From Timema cristinae (taxonomy: Eukaryota > Arthropoda > Insecta > Phasmatodea > Timematidae), in the NCBI GenBank assembly GCA_039000515.1, contig JBCFYV010011135.1:13027376-13091375 (forward strand): a stretch of DNA of 64,000 nt. The letters run 5' to 3'. The stretch's first letter is position 1; every line of letters begins with the position of its first letter. A program made the translations under genes and the position numbers. The notes under the pieces are model-generated. The model saw nothing but the letters and a program-made list of their open reading frames with translations. It was not told the origin of the DNA and did no database searches. Of this stretch, positions 9,059-20,411 are shown piece after piece.

Positions 9059-9472
9059 CTTTATCAGGGCCCCCGCACTGATCTCCTCTTCCTCCTTGCC
9101 TGCACCTCCATCCTCTTCCTTCTTCCTCCCTCAACTCTTCCTTCCTCTTCTCTTCTTCCCCTCTCCTGATCTGTCCCACCATTTTCTTCTTATCTTCAAT
9201 CTTTTCCTTCTCCTTCACCTCTCTTTCCCTTCTCTTGACTCCCCTCCTCCACCTCTTCTGTCAGCACTCATTTCCGAGTGGACATTACACAAACAAACCA
9301 CGAACAACGGACGACAATTTGGTTATATGAAGTAAAATCTGATTAAAATTTAATATGGAATACAAATTAAAACAATAGCTGAAAGTTACCAAATGTTACT
9401 AGAAAAGTTACCAAATGTTACTAAAAAAAAAAAGTCATCAAATGTTTTCCAAAAGTCACTATAATTTAATAA
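9059..9472 (-). other. LINE 5' UTR with short direct repeats at its tip
   Basis: Leader of about 410 bases. Next to gag it is purine-rich in element sense (a long G/A stretch, 9,060-9,260). At the outer tip are two near-identical 21-22 bp repeats (9,381-9,401 and 9,402-9,423, core agttaccaaatgttacta) and a third degraded one (9,424-9,450). R1-clade LINEs need an internal promoter; this is the place for it, though I see no specific motif. Confidence 0.55.
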
Positions 9473-9484
9473 AACGTAAAGATA
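9473..9484. repeat. Target-site duplication, 5' side of LINE
   Basis: Second copy of aacgtaaagata, identical to 1,923-1,934. Confidence 0.85.
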
Positions 9485-9499
9485 GTCCCTAACACAAAA

Positions 9500-9660
9500 A
9501 CCAGACCTTGAAAATTAATTAACCACTGTTAAAGGTGATATGCACATTTCACAAATGATATTTTTTTCTGCCAAGCCAGAAATGAAACACGGCATCCTTA
9601 TCTAAGTATACAGACATGATAACAACTGAGCCACGGTGTCGGACTGGTTTAGTAAAGTAT
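9500..9660. mobile_element. Degenerate SINE-like relic (family D)
   Basis: A tRNA-like block ('aactgagccacggtgtcggact') preceded by 'cacatttcacaaatgat'. Related stretches are at 26,745-26,880 (same locus in copy C) and, at an unrelated locus, 58,280-58,450. The shared layout suggests an old interspersed family; ends and family are uncertain. Confidence 0.35.
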
Positions 9661-12600
9661 GTTCATGATATGTTTTTACCTGGATGAAAGTACAAAAATC
9701 ATGTGTGTGGTTTTTGGGTGGCCAACACTTGTAAAATATCACTTTTTTGTTATAGATGTTGTTTTTTAATCACCTATTACATTTAAAATAACGTCAACTT
9801 AAGATTTCCCACACTATTTTATTAATTTTAATAATTTCTTCCAACCCAATCCAAAATAATATTTTAATCGTAATTAAAAATACTTATTCTTTGATTTGGA
9901 ATGTGTAATATAGTGCATACATTATTATACCTTTTAAAAGAGGCCTCATATTTACATGGAAAAGATAAAATACTTGTCTTTTTTTCATATATTTTTTTAT
10001 GATTATTCTAACATATTTCAAATTACTTAACCAAATAAAATATTTTATTTAGTGTGTGGGTGCATCATTGTAAATAACTTGATTCAAACATGTTCAATCA
10101 CACGGTTTAAATTAGTCGGTTGCCATTTTAAAGCAATATTCGTTACAGCTATTGTGAAAGTGTGGGGAATAATAATATTTTTTATGTGAAACAAAATGAT
10201 AAATATGCTTATTGTGCCAGTTCTTCAATAAAAGATTCTTTTCTTTCTCACTCGCACATGTCCTACCTTGTTCTCATTGGCCTCTGACATACTCTTCGTG
10301 CATGTATTACATTTATGCGCATGTTTTTTAGGTTATAGTAAGAAATTCTGACCCCATATATCGTCAGATTTCAAATTATAAACACACTTGGTTCTGGATG
10401 GCTATGGAGGCCCCTCTACAGGTAATTATCGTTGGTATGTGCTTCACGGTAGGATGTTCTAGATGGCGAGGTGGTTATTGTCAGTTAACGTTTTCAATTA
10501 ATGGGGCGTTATGCCATTGAAATGATTATCTGATTGTTAGTAATCAACACTTTTAAGTTTGACGCGGCACTGTACGATTTACATAGATATCTATTGTTAG
10601 AAAAAAGCATTTTTAAGTTCAAGAAGCATTGTGCTACTATGTATTGCATCTCATTGTTAGAAAAAAGCATCTTAGATTTTCTGTATGAAAAGTCGTTAAT
10701 CCATGTTTTATAGATTTTCGCGCTCAATAATAGATATTGGTTTAGAAGATTCATGTCATGGCTTTGCTCTAAGTTTAGTATAATTTCAAGATTCATGTTT
10801 AATGATTACCATCCCTTTCTCTAAGAGGAGTCATATGATGGACTTTTGATCTTAATTCAATATTTAATTATGTCAGTTATTTGTGTGAATAAAAATTATT
10901 ATTGCCTTTAAAATTGTCTTCTCGTATTTGGTATGTCTACATAGACTACTAATACATAAAACAATGTTTTGTACTGTGATTTACTGTTGAAGCCAGTTTT
11001 GGTTCTACTATTAGGCCTATTTATGATTTTAAAAAGACGAGTAAATCACAATAAATACATATCACATTGTTGGATAGAAGATTAAAAGCCCCAATCTACA
11101 GGATAAATCTAATATGGGAGACCAGGAGAATGCTTGCTAATTACTTGCTTATATTGTTGTTCTCACAGTTATTTGCCGATACATAATCATTTTGTTCTTG
11201 GTCTCGCAAGTTTCTCATATGAATGTGGATAGCTCTTTGTCCAAAAGAAAGTAAACTCTGAATTTATGTTTATTTCAATGGCTCACAAACACCCTTTATC
11301 ACGCAGCAATGATTGTGGCAACCAATATTCTAACTATGTGACGGGTTTTGTCCTCCAAAACTTAATTGTTTAGAGTTAGGGTCAATCAGCAACAATCTCA
11401 GTCTGTAGCATCATCCGTAAAATCAAATATGAGAAACTGTACATTAGTCTGTTGTTCAATCCCTTGGTGTGTTGTTTATTAACACATGGGAGGTTATTTT
11501 TTATCCTTTGCCATTACAACAATCTCGTGTAGCTATAAACTGATGTTAAGGTTAGAGCAACAAGACAAACATGGTCTGTGATTCACCCACAAATATTAAG
11601 ATTTCATTTGCTTGAAATCCAACAAAAACGTTCACATTTTCTCTGAAACTTCTGTTTAGTTTCAGATTATTTGTTCAAGGGCAATCCACGCCAACCGAGC
11701 CAAAATAACTACTTGTGCTGGTGTAACTGGTGTTATTTAACTCAAAACATGAATGTAAAACCATAAACAGGTACAAATTCATCTCTTTACTAAATTCTCC
11801 CATTAGTGACACATCCGGCTTGATGTCAAATGACGCGAGGAAATGGACTTAGTATGATAATAGAAGATCTATTCATTTTGACAATCCAGACTTGAAAATT
11901 TTTGATGATAAAATCAAATAAAGCATCAAAATGTGATCATTATTTTTAGTGGGATAAACGCTTAAAAATTTATATTTCTTGTTAACCCTGAATACTAAGG
12001 CCTCCTAAAATTTTAACAAACTATTTCTATTTATTTTTTATTGGGGTATTTAAGGGTAACTCAGCACACTAGAATTTCTATGAGCTAGAGTAAAAGGACC
12101 AAGACATTTTGTAAAAAGAATGGTATTTTCCACATATATTCCAGGCTTTGTTTACATTCCACAATCAACATGGGACAGAAAGCTTTACTTTTGCTTTGAA
12201 GGAAGTTGTACAATGGCGTTTTATTTCCTAAGAAAAGTCCGTCAACCCCAACTTGGTTTGAAACAACAAACATCGGTTCCAGAGCCAAACAGTTTACCCC
12301 AATAGTACCGAGGTCAACTAACACAACCTATGCTATTACATCTCTACACTATAGATAATATATAATAAATAGAACACACATTTTGTTGTAGTATTGATTC
12401 ATCCTAAGCCGAGACCTGACGTGAACAAAGCCAAGAGGAAGTCTATGTTCTGAATTGTTTCTGAACGGACTTTCTATAGCATACATTCACTAAATAGTCC
12501 CTTCTATGTTTTGTATTAAACTTGTTTTAAAATAACATTATCAAATTATTATAGCTACAATTATCCTTTCATTTGATTTAGAAATTATAGTTTAAGCTTT

Positions 12601-14049
12601 GCCAGTGCAATTTGAATACCAACAAACTCCTGACTCAACGCTGTGAGAACTTATTGTACAGTCCTTATCTCATGGTAATATCAAATCACCAACGGTCAGA
12701 CGACAGTTCATCTCGGTAGCATTTAGTGATGGTTGTGAGAGTTGAGTTCTTTCCATCTATTTATGGTGTTAGTTGAGTGTGGCCAGAGTTTTGTAAAAGG
12801 TAAGACAGGATATTTAAAAGCATTAAAGAATACAAAAATTCATAGTGACTTAATTAACTATGGAACAGACTATACATGGTCACGCCTGTTTAAAATATGG
12901 CACTGGTCTTGAACCAATCATGTAGGTCCTTCTAGTCGTAAATGTTTAGAGATGTTTACTTCAGGTCTCAAGTTAGGATGAATCAATAATAATGTTTATT
13001 TGATTAATAAGTTTCTAACTTAGGTCAGCTTACCATTAATTTATAATTTTACATTATAAGTGATACATTTGCTTATTTTATAGCATTTGTTTGATAAAAG
13101 AGATTCAAAACTAATTATCAACAAAAGCTTTACATTAAATACATTTAATTGTTTCAGTTTAGATTTCAGTTTTATTGGTTCATTTAGTGCATGTGTATGT
13201 ATGACTAAGATTTAGTATCATCAAAACCACCACATGTTTTATCATGGCTAACCTAAATCAAATATTTTATAAATATATAAGAAAAGGCATAAACCAGCTC
13301 TTAATATTAAAAAACATACCGTATGGTACAAAATCAAAAATCTCAATGCCTCTCTTGGTATAATAAAACTATATTTTACTTATAAACTCATTAAAAGTAT
13401 AATATTAAAAAAGAAAATGCTTTATACTTGTTTGTAACTATTGTAAATATTTGTTATTTCATTTAACGCCCAATGTGTTTGTAACATTATATAGCTTTGC
13501 TTTGGCTCACATTTATGAAAACAAAAACTAATCTGTGATAAGATATATTTATGATATGAAATCATAGTTGTATTGTAGAGATATATGTGAAGAAGGTACC
13601 AATAGTGTTGACTTTGATGATGTTATTAAAATTGACATGAGGTACATTTCAAGTTTTAACCATGAAAAACATACCTTTTTTTTCAAATTGGGACTTTTTT
13701 TAAACTATTAATGTTGAAAGAAACATTTTTCCCATACTTTGCTTAATCTTTCCGGATTTAATCTTACAGGCTCTTATAAAATTGTGTTTGAAATAGAACT
13801 AATCTTCAGTGCTCAGACGGATGTGTTTTTTTAAGGGACAGTTTAACTCATTTTTGAAACTCATTGAAATAGGTGCATTAAAAGCGGTAAAGATGGTTTT
13901 AATTCTAAAGTTTGTCACCTATATCAAAAACCTACTTAATTTCCTTATTTGAATATTTACCTAAAAATTTTGTTCTCTTTGTCCTGAATGAATAATAATG
14001 GAGGTGTTAGATTTACCCTAAAAATTAAACACTTAATACAAATATTACA

Positions 14050-14201
14050 CATCTATTTTCTTATTTATGAAGGAATTTAAAAAGGTGGTTGGTAATATTC
14101 AACTATTATCGAAACATTTTCACACAAATAGCACATGTACTTTCACTGTAATGAATGAATAAAACGGTGACTGTTGGCCTTGAAGCCCTTATTACCAAAT
14201 A
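14050..14201 (-). pseudogene. Degenerate zinc finger beyond the stop of copy B
   Basis: Downstream of the stop codon the DNA still resembles the finger repeat ('gaatgaataaaacggtgact', 'cttgaagcccttattacc') but has lost cysteines and frame. The ancestral array was therefore longer by at least one finger. Confidence 0.55.
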
Positions 14202-15692
14202 TTAATTATAGTTTCTTTGTTTTGAATGGATAAGAAGGTGACTTTTTAAATTACTCTTCGTCTTGAAGCTCTTATCACAAACATCACACTTATACTTTCT
14301 TTGTTCTGAATGAGTAAGAAGGTGACTTTTTAAAATCTTCTTCACTTGGAAGATCTTATCACAAACATCACACTTATAATTTCTTTGTTCTGAATGTACA
14401 AGAAGGTGATTGGATAAATAACTCTTCACCTTGAAGCTCTTATCACAAACATCACACTTATAATTTCTTTGATCTGAATGTACAAGAAGGTGATTGGATA
14501 AATAACTCTTCACCTTGAAGCTCTTATCACAAACATTACACTTATAATTTCTTTGTTCTGAATGAATAAGATGGTGACTGGTTAAATTCTTCTTCCACTT
14601 GTAGCTCTTATCACAAACATCACAATGATACTTTCTTTGTTTTGAATGAATAAGAAGGTGACTGTTTAAATTCTTCGTCATCTTGAAGCTCTTATCACAA
14701 ACATCACACTTATACTTTCTTTGTTCTGAATGAGTAAGAAGGTGCCTTATTAAATTCTTCTTAGCCTTGAAGATCTTATCACAAACATCACACTTATAAT
14801 TTCTTTGATCTGAATGTACAAGAAGGTGATTATATAAATAACCCTTCCCCTTGAAGTTCTTATCACAAACATCACACTCATACTTTCTTTGTTTTGTATG
14901 AATAAGATGGTGACTGGTTAAATTCTTCTCCCACTTGTAGCTCTTATCACAAACGTCACACTGTTTTTTTCTTTGTTCTGAATGAATAAGAAGGCGACTA
15001 TTTAAATTCTTCGTCATCTTGAAGCTCTTATCACAAACATCACACTTATACTTTCTTTGTTCTGAATGAGTAAGACGGTGCCTTTTTAAATTCTTCTTCA
15101 CCTTGAAGATCATATCACAAACATCACATTTATACTTTCTTTGATATGAATGCACAAGAAGGTGATTGTATAAATAACCCTTCACCTTGAAGATGTTATC
15201 AGAAACATCAGACTTATACTTTCTTTGATCTGAATGTACAAGAAGGTGAGTGTATAAAGAACCCTTCCACTTATAGCTCTTATCACAAACATCACACTTA
15301 TACTTTTTTTGTTTTGAATGAACTAGAAGGTGTTCGTTAAGACTCCCCTTTTCTTTGATATCCTTATTGCAAACATTACACTTGTACCTTCTATGTAGAG
15401 TATAGAACAGATTTTTCTTGGTATTAATGTGCTCAATAGTAGAATCTTCTAAATCACACACTTTTTTAAATAAATTTACATGTTTCGTCTCAATTATTTC
15501 TTGACCAGATCTTGTACTGTTTTCACCAAGTGATGAATCATTAAGAAAAATATTCTCCTTCTGACCCGTTAATTTAACGTTTCTTTCGTCTTCTTTGTGA
15601 ATTAAACATTTCTCTAAATTAAAATATTTGCATGGTAGCGAAACATCAGTAACTTGTGACGGTAAGTCTAGAGTGGAAGGTGTGAATTCAGT
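14202..15692 (-). CDS. C2H2 zinc-finger protein, intact terminal exon with 14 fingers (copy B)
   Basis: One exon of 1,491 bases read from a splice acceptor (cattacag, complement of 15,693-15,700) in phase 0 to a stop. The first ~110 codons are an acidic Ser/Thr-rich leader; then come 14 tandem C2H2 fingers with spacing C-x2-C-x12-H-x3-H. Finger 3 has lost both cysteines (to Ser) and finger 5 has lost its first histidine (to Arg). Linkers are seven residues long but read like SEQRKYK rather than the usual TGEKPY type. Fingers 4-7 and 8-11 are similar in order, and fingers 11 and 12 are almost identical, showing growth by block and single-finger duplication. Such proteins bind DNA in the nucleus. 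No ATG lies between the acceptor and finger 4, so the exon needs a 5' exon; none is visible in this copy. See 57,916-58,050 for candidate 5' exons. Confidence 0.85.
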   Translation of the reverse strand, partial: TEFTPSTLDLPSQVTDVSLPCKYFNLEKCLIHKEDERNVKLTGQKENIFLNDSSLGENSTRSGQEIIETKHVNLFKKVCDLEDSTIEHINTKKNLFYTLHRRYKCNVCNKDIKEKGSLNEHLLVHSKQKKYKCDVCDKSYKWKGSLYTHLLVHSDQRKYKSDVSDNIFKVKGYLYNHLLVHSYQRKYKCDVCDMIFKVKKNLKRHRLTHSEQRKYKCDVCDKSFKMTKNLNSRLLIHSEQRKKQCDVCDKSYKWEKNLTSHHLIHTKQRKYECDVCDKNFKGKGYLYNHLLVHSDQRNYKCDVCDKIFKAKKNLIRHLLTHSEQRKYKCDVCDKSFKMTKNLNSHLLIHSKQRKYHCDVCDKSYKWKKNLTSHHLIHSEQRNYKCNVCDKSFKVKSYLSNHLLVHSDQRNYKCDVCDKSFKVKSYLSNHLLVHSEQRNYKCDVCDKIFQVKKILKSHLLTHSEQRKYKCDVCDKSFKTKSNLKSHLLIHSKQRNYN

Positions 15693-16179
15693 CTGTAATG
15701 AGATTAGAAATAAAAATTAAAAAAATTAGTCTAAATATTTATTAAAAAATAACATATACATTGATTTTTAAGTATTAAAAGTTTAATTTAGGAGCTACCA
15801 AACTAACATTATCATACATATTAAGAAGGAAAACCATAACATAACTAAAGTAAGAACTAAAAAAATAAAAATACAACTAAAATAATCAATGGAATTAGGT
15901 CAATGCTCCTTGAAGTAATTTGTGGTATTTGAGTTATGTACAAAAATATTATGTTCCAGAACATGAACTAGAAATGGTTATACCTACAAAACCTGAAGAT
16001 AAATTTGAATTTTTTGATTTTGATGAAAAACCATTTATTGCTGCCCAAAATAAAGCCAAATGTTAAATATCATGCAAAGATAATGTGTTAAATTTATATT
16101 TAAATTGTCTTTCTACCGATTCAGTGTTGCCATCTATTAAAAAAAATAGTGTTAAGATATTCTGAAAATTGAAAAATGA

Positions 16180-16290
16180 TACCTGGACACGGGAATCGAA
16201 GCTAGGTCATCAATTGATCAATTTCCAAAATATGACATATATGTGGAGTGTTCACTCACTAAATGCATGCATAATAGATTTGGCTATTTG
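16180..16290 (-). mobile_element. tRNA-like relic in copy B
   Basis: Contains a box-B-like block on the minus strand (complement of 'gggaatcgaagc') in a sequence shared with copy C (about 25,730-25,830). Probably a decayed SINE head; family unknown. Confidence 0.3.
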
Positions 16291-16615
16291 ATTCTTAATA
16301 GTGTTAAAGTGAGAAATTTATAATTCAGAAGAACTGTAGACATATTTGTGAATAGGAATAGAATGAAACTAGCCATTTAGGAAAAAGAACCTTCAGTATA
16401 CCTGCCTGGGATTCAAATAAGGTCCTCTTTATAATCAGAATTTCAGTCTATTGATAAAATGACGCCTTATATTGTTCAATCACTCTCGAGGGTTTTAAGT
16501 TTTGTTGTTGTGACGATAGAAAATATAACCGTAATAAAGAACACAACTCAAAAGTATTTAAAGCTACACCTGACTAGATTAGTAAGTGGCTGGACAGGAC
16601 TAAATAAATGAGCTA

Positions 16616-18672
16616 TGAAAAAATAATTAAAGTACTCTAAAGTTGGGTTACTTTGACACATGGAAGTAGCAAAGATTTAAAATGTGACTATTGCCAGAAC
16701 TTAGCACTGATTGCCTTATATTTAATATTGTTAGATGCAGAATTTCTTAGCTTTCAGAATAGTATACATTTAGTTACTTAATATCCAAGCCAAAAAAATG
16801 TCATGCTCAACATCATATGCGCCCAGGTCATACCACAACATATGGTAATTTTAAGTGTTACATCTTGTAGCCTGGTTTATTAGCATTATTTTTGTATGTT
16901 TACAGATTCGAAGTCTGTAGACGGAACATTAGGTTAATAGCTAGTTCAAATATAGTGAATGTAGCAAAAGTGGAAAAAAATCCAGTGACGAAGTTGTACT
17001 AGATTGCTCCTGCTCTAATAAAGGGTCGTATTTTTAAAACTATGTATTCACAATTATTTTAAATACACTAACCAATTTTAATTTACAAGTGAAAACAGTA
17101 GGATAACTCTAGGAGTATCTATATACAGCACTGATCAGGTTAGATATACAGATAACACTAATACATTATATATGATCACACCATTCTAGACGAGATTATG
17201 AAAAAACCGTGCAAAAACTTCTGAGATCTGGGTCAAATATCAAAGACCAAACATATGAAGTCTCGAGATTGCCAGCGCTCTGGATTCTACCGATAGTACA
17301 CACACTGGATGGCTTTGTTTCGTACCAGAATCATATCATTTAATCGTATACTGATAGGACAAAATGCCCAATTAGAATTGAGGTATAAATTCCCTTCTGG
17401 TCTGGACAGTCTTTAATCCTATCTAAATACTACTATAGGGTAGAATTCTGATATAAGACGAGGCCTTCCAAACGAACTTCCTTCAAAAATCATTGTATAC
17501 ATTAGCCTACCTCAACTTATTTAAAGAAACACTCCTGGTTTCAATCTTTGTTTTGATCTTCAAACCTTTTACTACCAAATTTATTTAATTTAACTAAGCA
17601 CACATTGATATATCTCAGACACTCAGTCAAATTAGTGAATAATAACAAAAATGTCCTGCTGACATGTATATGTATAAGATAGAAAGAGATATCTGAAAGT
17701 TTCTTTCTCTCTCTTACACAATAGTATTCGGACAGATCAAAATTTTTGGCACAGATGTATTAACAGTAATTTTTGTTAAGATCAGTGCATTCAATCCAAT
17801 TATTCTAGCATCTATCGAGACCAACAGGAATGCCGAAAATCTCTGAATTAAAGAACAACTCTGAGTAGTTTCTTGCTATTTGGGTACAAAAGAAGCTTAA
17901 TATAACCATTTTTAATACCTTCTGTTAAACTTCTATTTTCTAATTTGTATCCACAATAAAAGAACTATTTTTTTTTCGAGTCTAATGAGCTACCGTAAAT
18001 TTGATTGCCATCTTTCTCTGATTTTAAAATAGCTATAAGTGTGCTGGCTAATATTTTCAAAAGAAGAAAATCTCTCTCTCTTTCTGACGTTTAGCGGCAA
18101 GTTCGAGTAAAATAAAAGTATGTGCAGTGAAATTAAAGTTAAATATTATGACTGAAAGTCTTAACCAAGGGTCAATGACCCAAAAAATACATAACAATTC
18201 AACGTTCAACCTAAGTTGAAAATCACATCTGAGAACTGCAAGAAACCTGAGCAATGTAATGATAAAAATTGAGTTTTTATTTTTTCCTAGAAATCCAGAC
18301 ATTTGATGAAAGCAAAACAAGAGATTTTTATTTACAAATATGGGATTAAATTCAAATTTACTACAAACTACACTACATGTATGTTTTCAAGGCACATGTA
18401 CTGGCCGATTAATTAACTACTAGACATGGTATTTTCCATACTTATGACACACTAAAATATTGGTTTTTTTCTGCAAATACAATGGAGGACATTTGAGGTA
18501 ACAAAACTTTTCTTGCTTAGTAATTTATTTATTTTTACCTGTTAATATTTAATTTTATTTTATTCCAAGTATTTGTTTTGTTAATTTTAAACAAAAGTTT
18601 TATGATCCTAAAAGGAATATATGTTATCATTTTTAACCTAATTCTGAATCGTAATATTTATTTGTAATTATT
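16616..18672. other. Spacer between copies B and C; no gene seen
   Basis: About 2.1 kb of AT-rich DNA with no match to the three copies. I see no ORF, RNA gene or clear repeat in it. It separates what would otherwise be a direct tandem array. Confidence 0.5.
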
Positions 18673-18675
18673 AAT

Positions 18676-18796
18676 GATAGCACCGCATCTTACTAACCGT
18701 TCGGGTTATATGCACTTACGCTAATGTGTAATGGTAGGGTGATTGTGAGATGAAATGGAGGACCTACAGTTTAACGTGGGATCCAAACAACGGTGG
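18676..18796 (-). mobile_element. Truncated SINE-A, minus strand
   Basis: Carries the 3' part of SINE-A in reverse: 'agcaccgcatcttacta', 'cgttcgggttatatgc', then the 'gtaatggtagggtgattg' block. It breaks off near 18,796, before the tRNA-like head. The next 200 bases are unrecognised and run to the start of copy C. Confidence 0.75.
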
Positions 18797-19421
18797 TGTT
18801 TAAGACTAAACTATAGTTCTACTCACCATTTTACGAAATGTGTTATGGACCTGGATCACGTGAGCCATGGAAAATATCTCAAATCTGCCACTAGGTGTGA
18901 TTGTGTGTACATTCAACGAGATCATACCAGGGCAGCAGTGGATAAATGCAGACTTAAGTAATATAGTGGGGCTCTGGTTTTACATCACATTACTGATTCT
19001 TTTCTCTCTCTCTCTCTCGCACATCGGTCCTAACTTGTTCTCATTGGCCTCTGACATACTCTTTGCGCATGTATTACATTTTATGAGCATGTTTTTAGGT
19101 TATAGTAAGAAATTCTGACCCCATATATCGTCAGATTTCAAATTATAAACACACTTGGTTCTGGGTGGCTATGGGGGCCCCTCTACAAGTAATTATTATT
19201 GGTATACGCTTCACAGTAAAATATTCTAGATGGCGAGGTGGTTATTGTCAGTTAACGTTTTCAATCAATGGGGCATTATGCCGTTGAAATGATTATCTGA
19301 TTATTAGTAATCAACACTTTTAAGATTGACGCGGCACTGTACAATTTACATAGATATCTATTGTTAGAAAAAAAGCATTTTTAAGTTCAAGGGGGCATTG
19401 TGCTACTTTTTCTTGCATATA

Positions 19422-20411
19422 CAGGGCTGCCACTATTTCTTATTACCAAATTCCCTGTGTTTTCCATGTTTTCCAGAGAAAATTTTCATTTTTCCAGACA
19501 CCTAATAGATATTATAAATATAATTATAGAGGCATTTAATTTAGTTTTAAAGAAAATTTTAGAAATGAAGAGTGGTAATTTGTCATTGGAAGCTTGTTTT
19601 ATTGTGCATTATGGTGACCTGGTGGTCTAGGGGTAGGGTGTCCGACTTCTGTGCTGGGGTCCGGGGTTCAATCCTTGGTCCCGGCACAGATTTATTTGAT
19701 TACCAAACCCTTCCTTCACCTCTGACAAGACGTGTATTAATCACAACTTGTGAATGTGGGAATGCTAGGCCCCCACCGTGGTTCGGATTCCACGTTAAAC
19801 TGTAGGTCCTCCATTTCATCTCACAATCACCCTACCACTACACATTAGCGTAAGTGCGTATAAATCGAACGGGTAGTAAGACGTGGTGCTAATAATAATA
19901 ATAATAATAATAATTTATTGTGCAAGAGAAACACATGTTTAAGAATTATTAGAAGGAAAAATTGGTTATATTTTCTGTCTACCCTAAATGGAATGGAAAA
20001 AAATGGAAAATACCAAAAATACAATTTTGAGTTTAAATGTGGAGGTGGAATGAGAGACGTTTGTCTTATTATCGGGGGTGAATGGAGGAAGCCGAAAATG
20101 CGCGGCATTTGCCGAACGAAAACGAGTCGTCTCAGCTGCACTCAGGACTTATTTCAAGCTGATGAGTTGCTGGTAAGCATAGTCATCATAAATGAGATGT
20201 GTTCCAATCAGACTGCTCAATTCTCCAGTTACAAATTTTAGTCTATATTGTTCCGCTTGCAAGCACTTTATTAGCCAAATTCACTAACAAATTCCAGTAA
20301 ATTCTAGCTTTTTGGTGAAATTCCCTGTGTTTTCCCGGTTTTTTTCCAGACACAAACAAATTCCCTTTCTTTTCCCGGTTTTCCCTGTTTTCCAGGTGCG
20401 TGGCAACCCTG
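19422..20411. mobile_element. Non-autonomous hAT-like element with SINE inside
   Basis: Ends are inverted: cagggctgccac at the left and gtggcaaccctg at the right, a form typical of hAT-superfamily ends. The flanks carry the short direct repeat atata (19,417-19,421 and 20,412-20,416). Copy B has the uninterrupted site near 10,640-10,660. Subterminal DNA repeats blocks like 'aaattccctgtgttttcc'. There is no transposase. The usual 8-bp hAT target duplication is not clean, so the superfamily call is likely rather than certain. Confidence 0.7.
19609..19913 (+). mobile_element. SINE-A, full length
   Basis: tRNA-derived head with box A 'tggtctaggggtag' and box B 'ggggttcaatcc', a body of about 170 bases, the shared tail 'gtagtaagacgtggtgct' and a (taa)n run. 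The direct repeat tttattgtgca (19,598-19,608 and 19,914-19,924) is the target-site duplication. It sits inside the hAT-like element, so it is the younger of the two. Confidence 0.88.

Larger units (their letters stand above)
1935..9472 (-). mobile_element. Full-length R1-clade non-LTR retrotransposon with four ORFs
   Basis: A 7.5 kb minus-strand LINE bounded by a 12-bp direct repeat. The 3' end (low coordinates) finishes in an A-rich run in element sense (complement of 1,935-1,950), as expected for target-primed reverse transcription. Order in element sense: 5' UTR (9,472-9,059), ORF1 gag (9,058-8,042), ORF2 macrodomain-like (8,052-6,313), ORF3 unknown (6,310-5,924), ORF4 endonuclease/reverse transcriptase (5,924-2,733), 3' UTR (2,732-1,935). 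All four frames are open, the base composition is less AT-rich than the surroundings, and the paralogous site in copy C is empty, so the insertion is young. R1-clade elements such as R1, TRAS, SART and Waldo are normally described with two ORFs; the two middle ORFs are the oddity. Confidence 0.92.
1..10226. repeat. Segmental copy A of the zinc-finger unit, split by a LINE
   Basis: Positions 1-1,922 and 9,485-10,226 align along their length with copy C (about 24,980-27,478), and 1-1,410 also aligns with copy B (about 15,400-16,615). The shared order is: 5' part of a zinc-finger exon, splice acceptor, conserved AT-rich intron, a SINE relic, and a tail ending near 10,226 where copy B starts. The LINE at 1,935-9,472 interrupts the copy. 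Apart from the exon piece and repeats I see no gene in 294-1,922 or 9,485-10,226. Confidence 0.8.
10227..16615. repeat. Segmental copy B of the zinc-finger unit
   Basis: Aligns along its full length with copy C (18,993-26,187) apart from the hAT-like insertion in C. It starts at the pyrimidine-rich block before 'gttctcattggcctctgac' and ends at 'aaatgag' (16,615), where copy C and copy A continue but copy B does not. The 3.8 kb from 10,240 to 14,050 is AT-rich, similar in both copies, and has no ORF that is preserved between them, so I annotate no gene there. Confidence 0.85.

Noticed and set aside
9021..9218. Glu/Lys-rich 65-codon frame upstream of gag as a fifth LINE ORF
   Set aside because: It lacks a good ATG start, is low-complexity purine-rich sequence, and overlaps the gag start; at most an upstream ORF.
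12085..12324. 79-codon minus-strand ORF in copy B
   Set aside because: The matching DNA in copy C (about 21,870-22,070) has indels that destroy the frame, so it is not under coding constraint.
18057..18320. 87-codon minus-strand ORF in the B-C spacer
   Set aside because: Low-complexity hydrophobic translation of AT-rich DNA, with no family resemblance or splice context.
19609..19690. tRNA gene
   Set aside because: Box A and box B are present here and in the other SINE heads, but the acceptor and anticodon stems do not pair as a functional tRNA and each is followed by a SINE body and tail.
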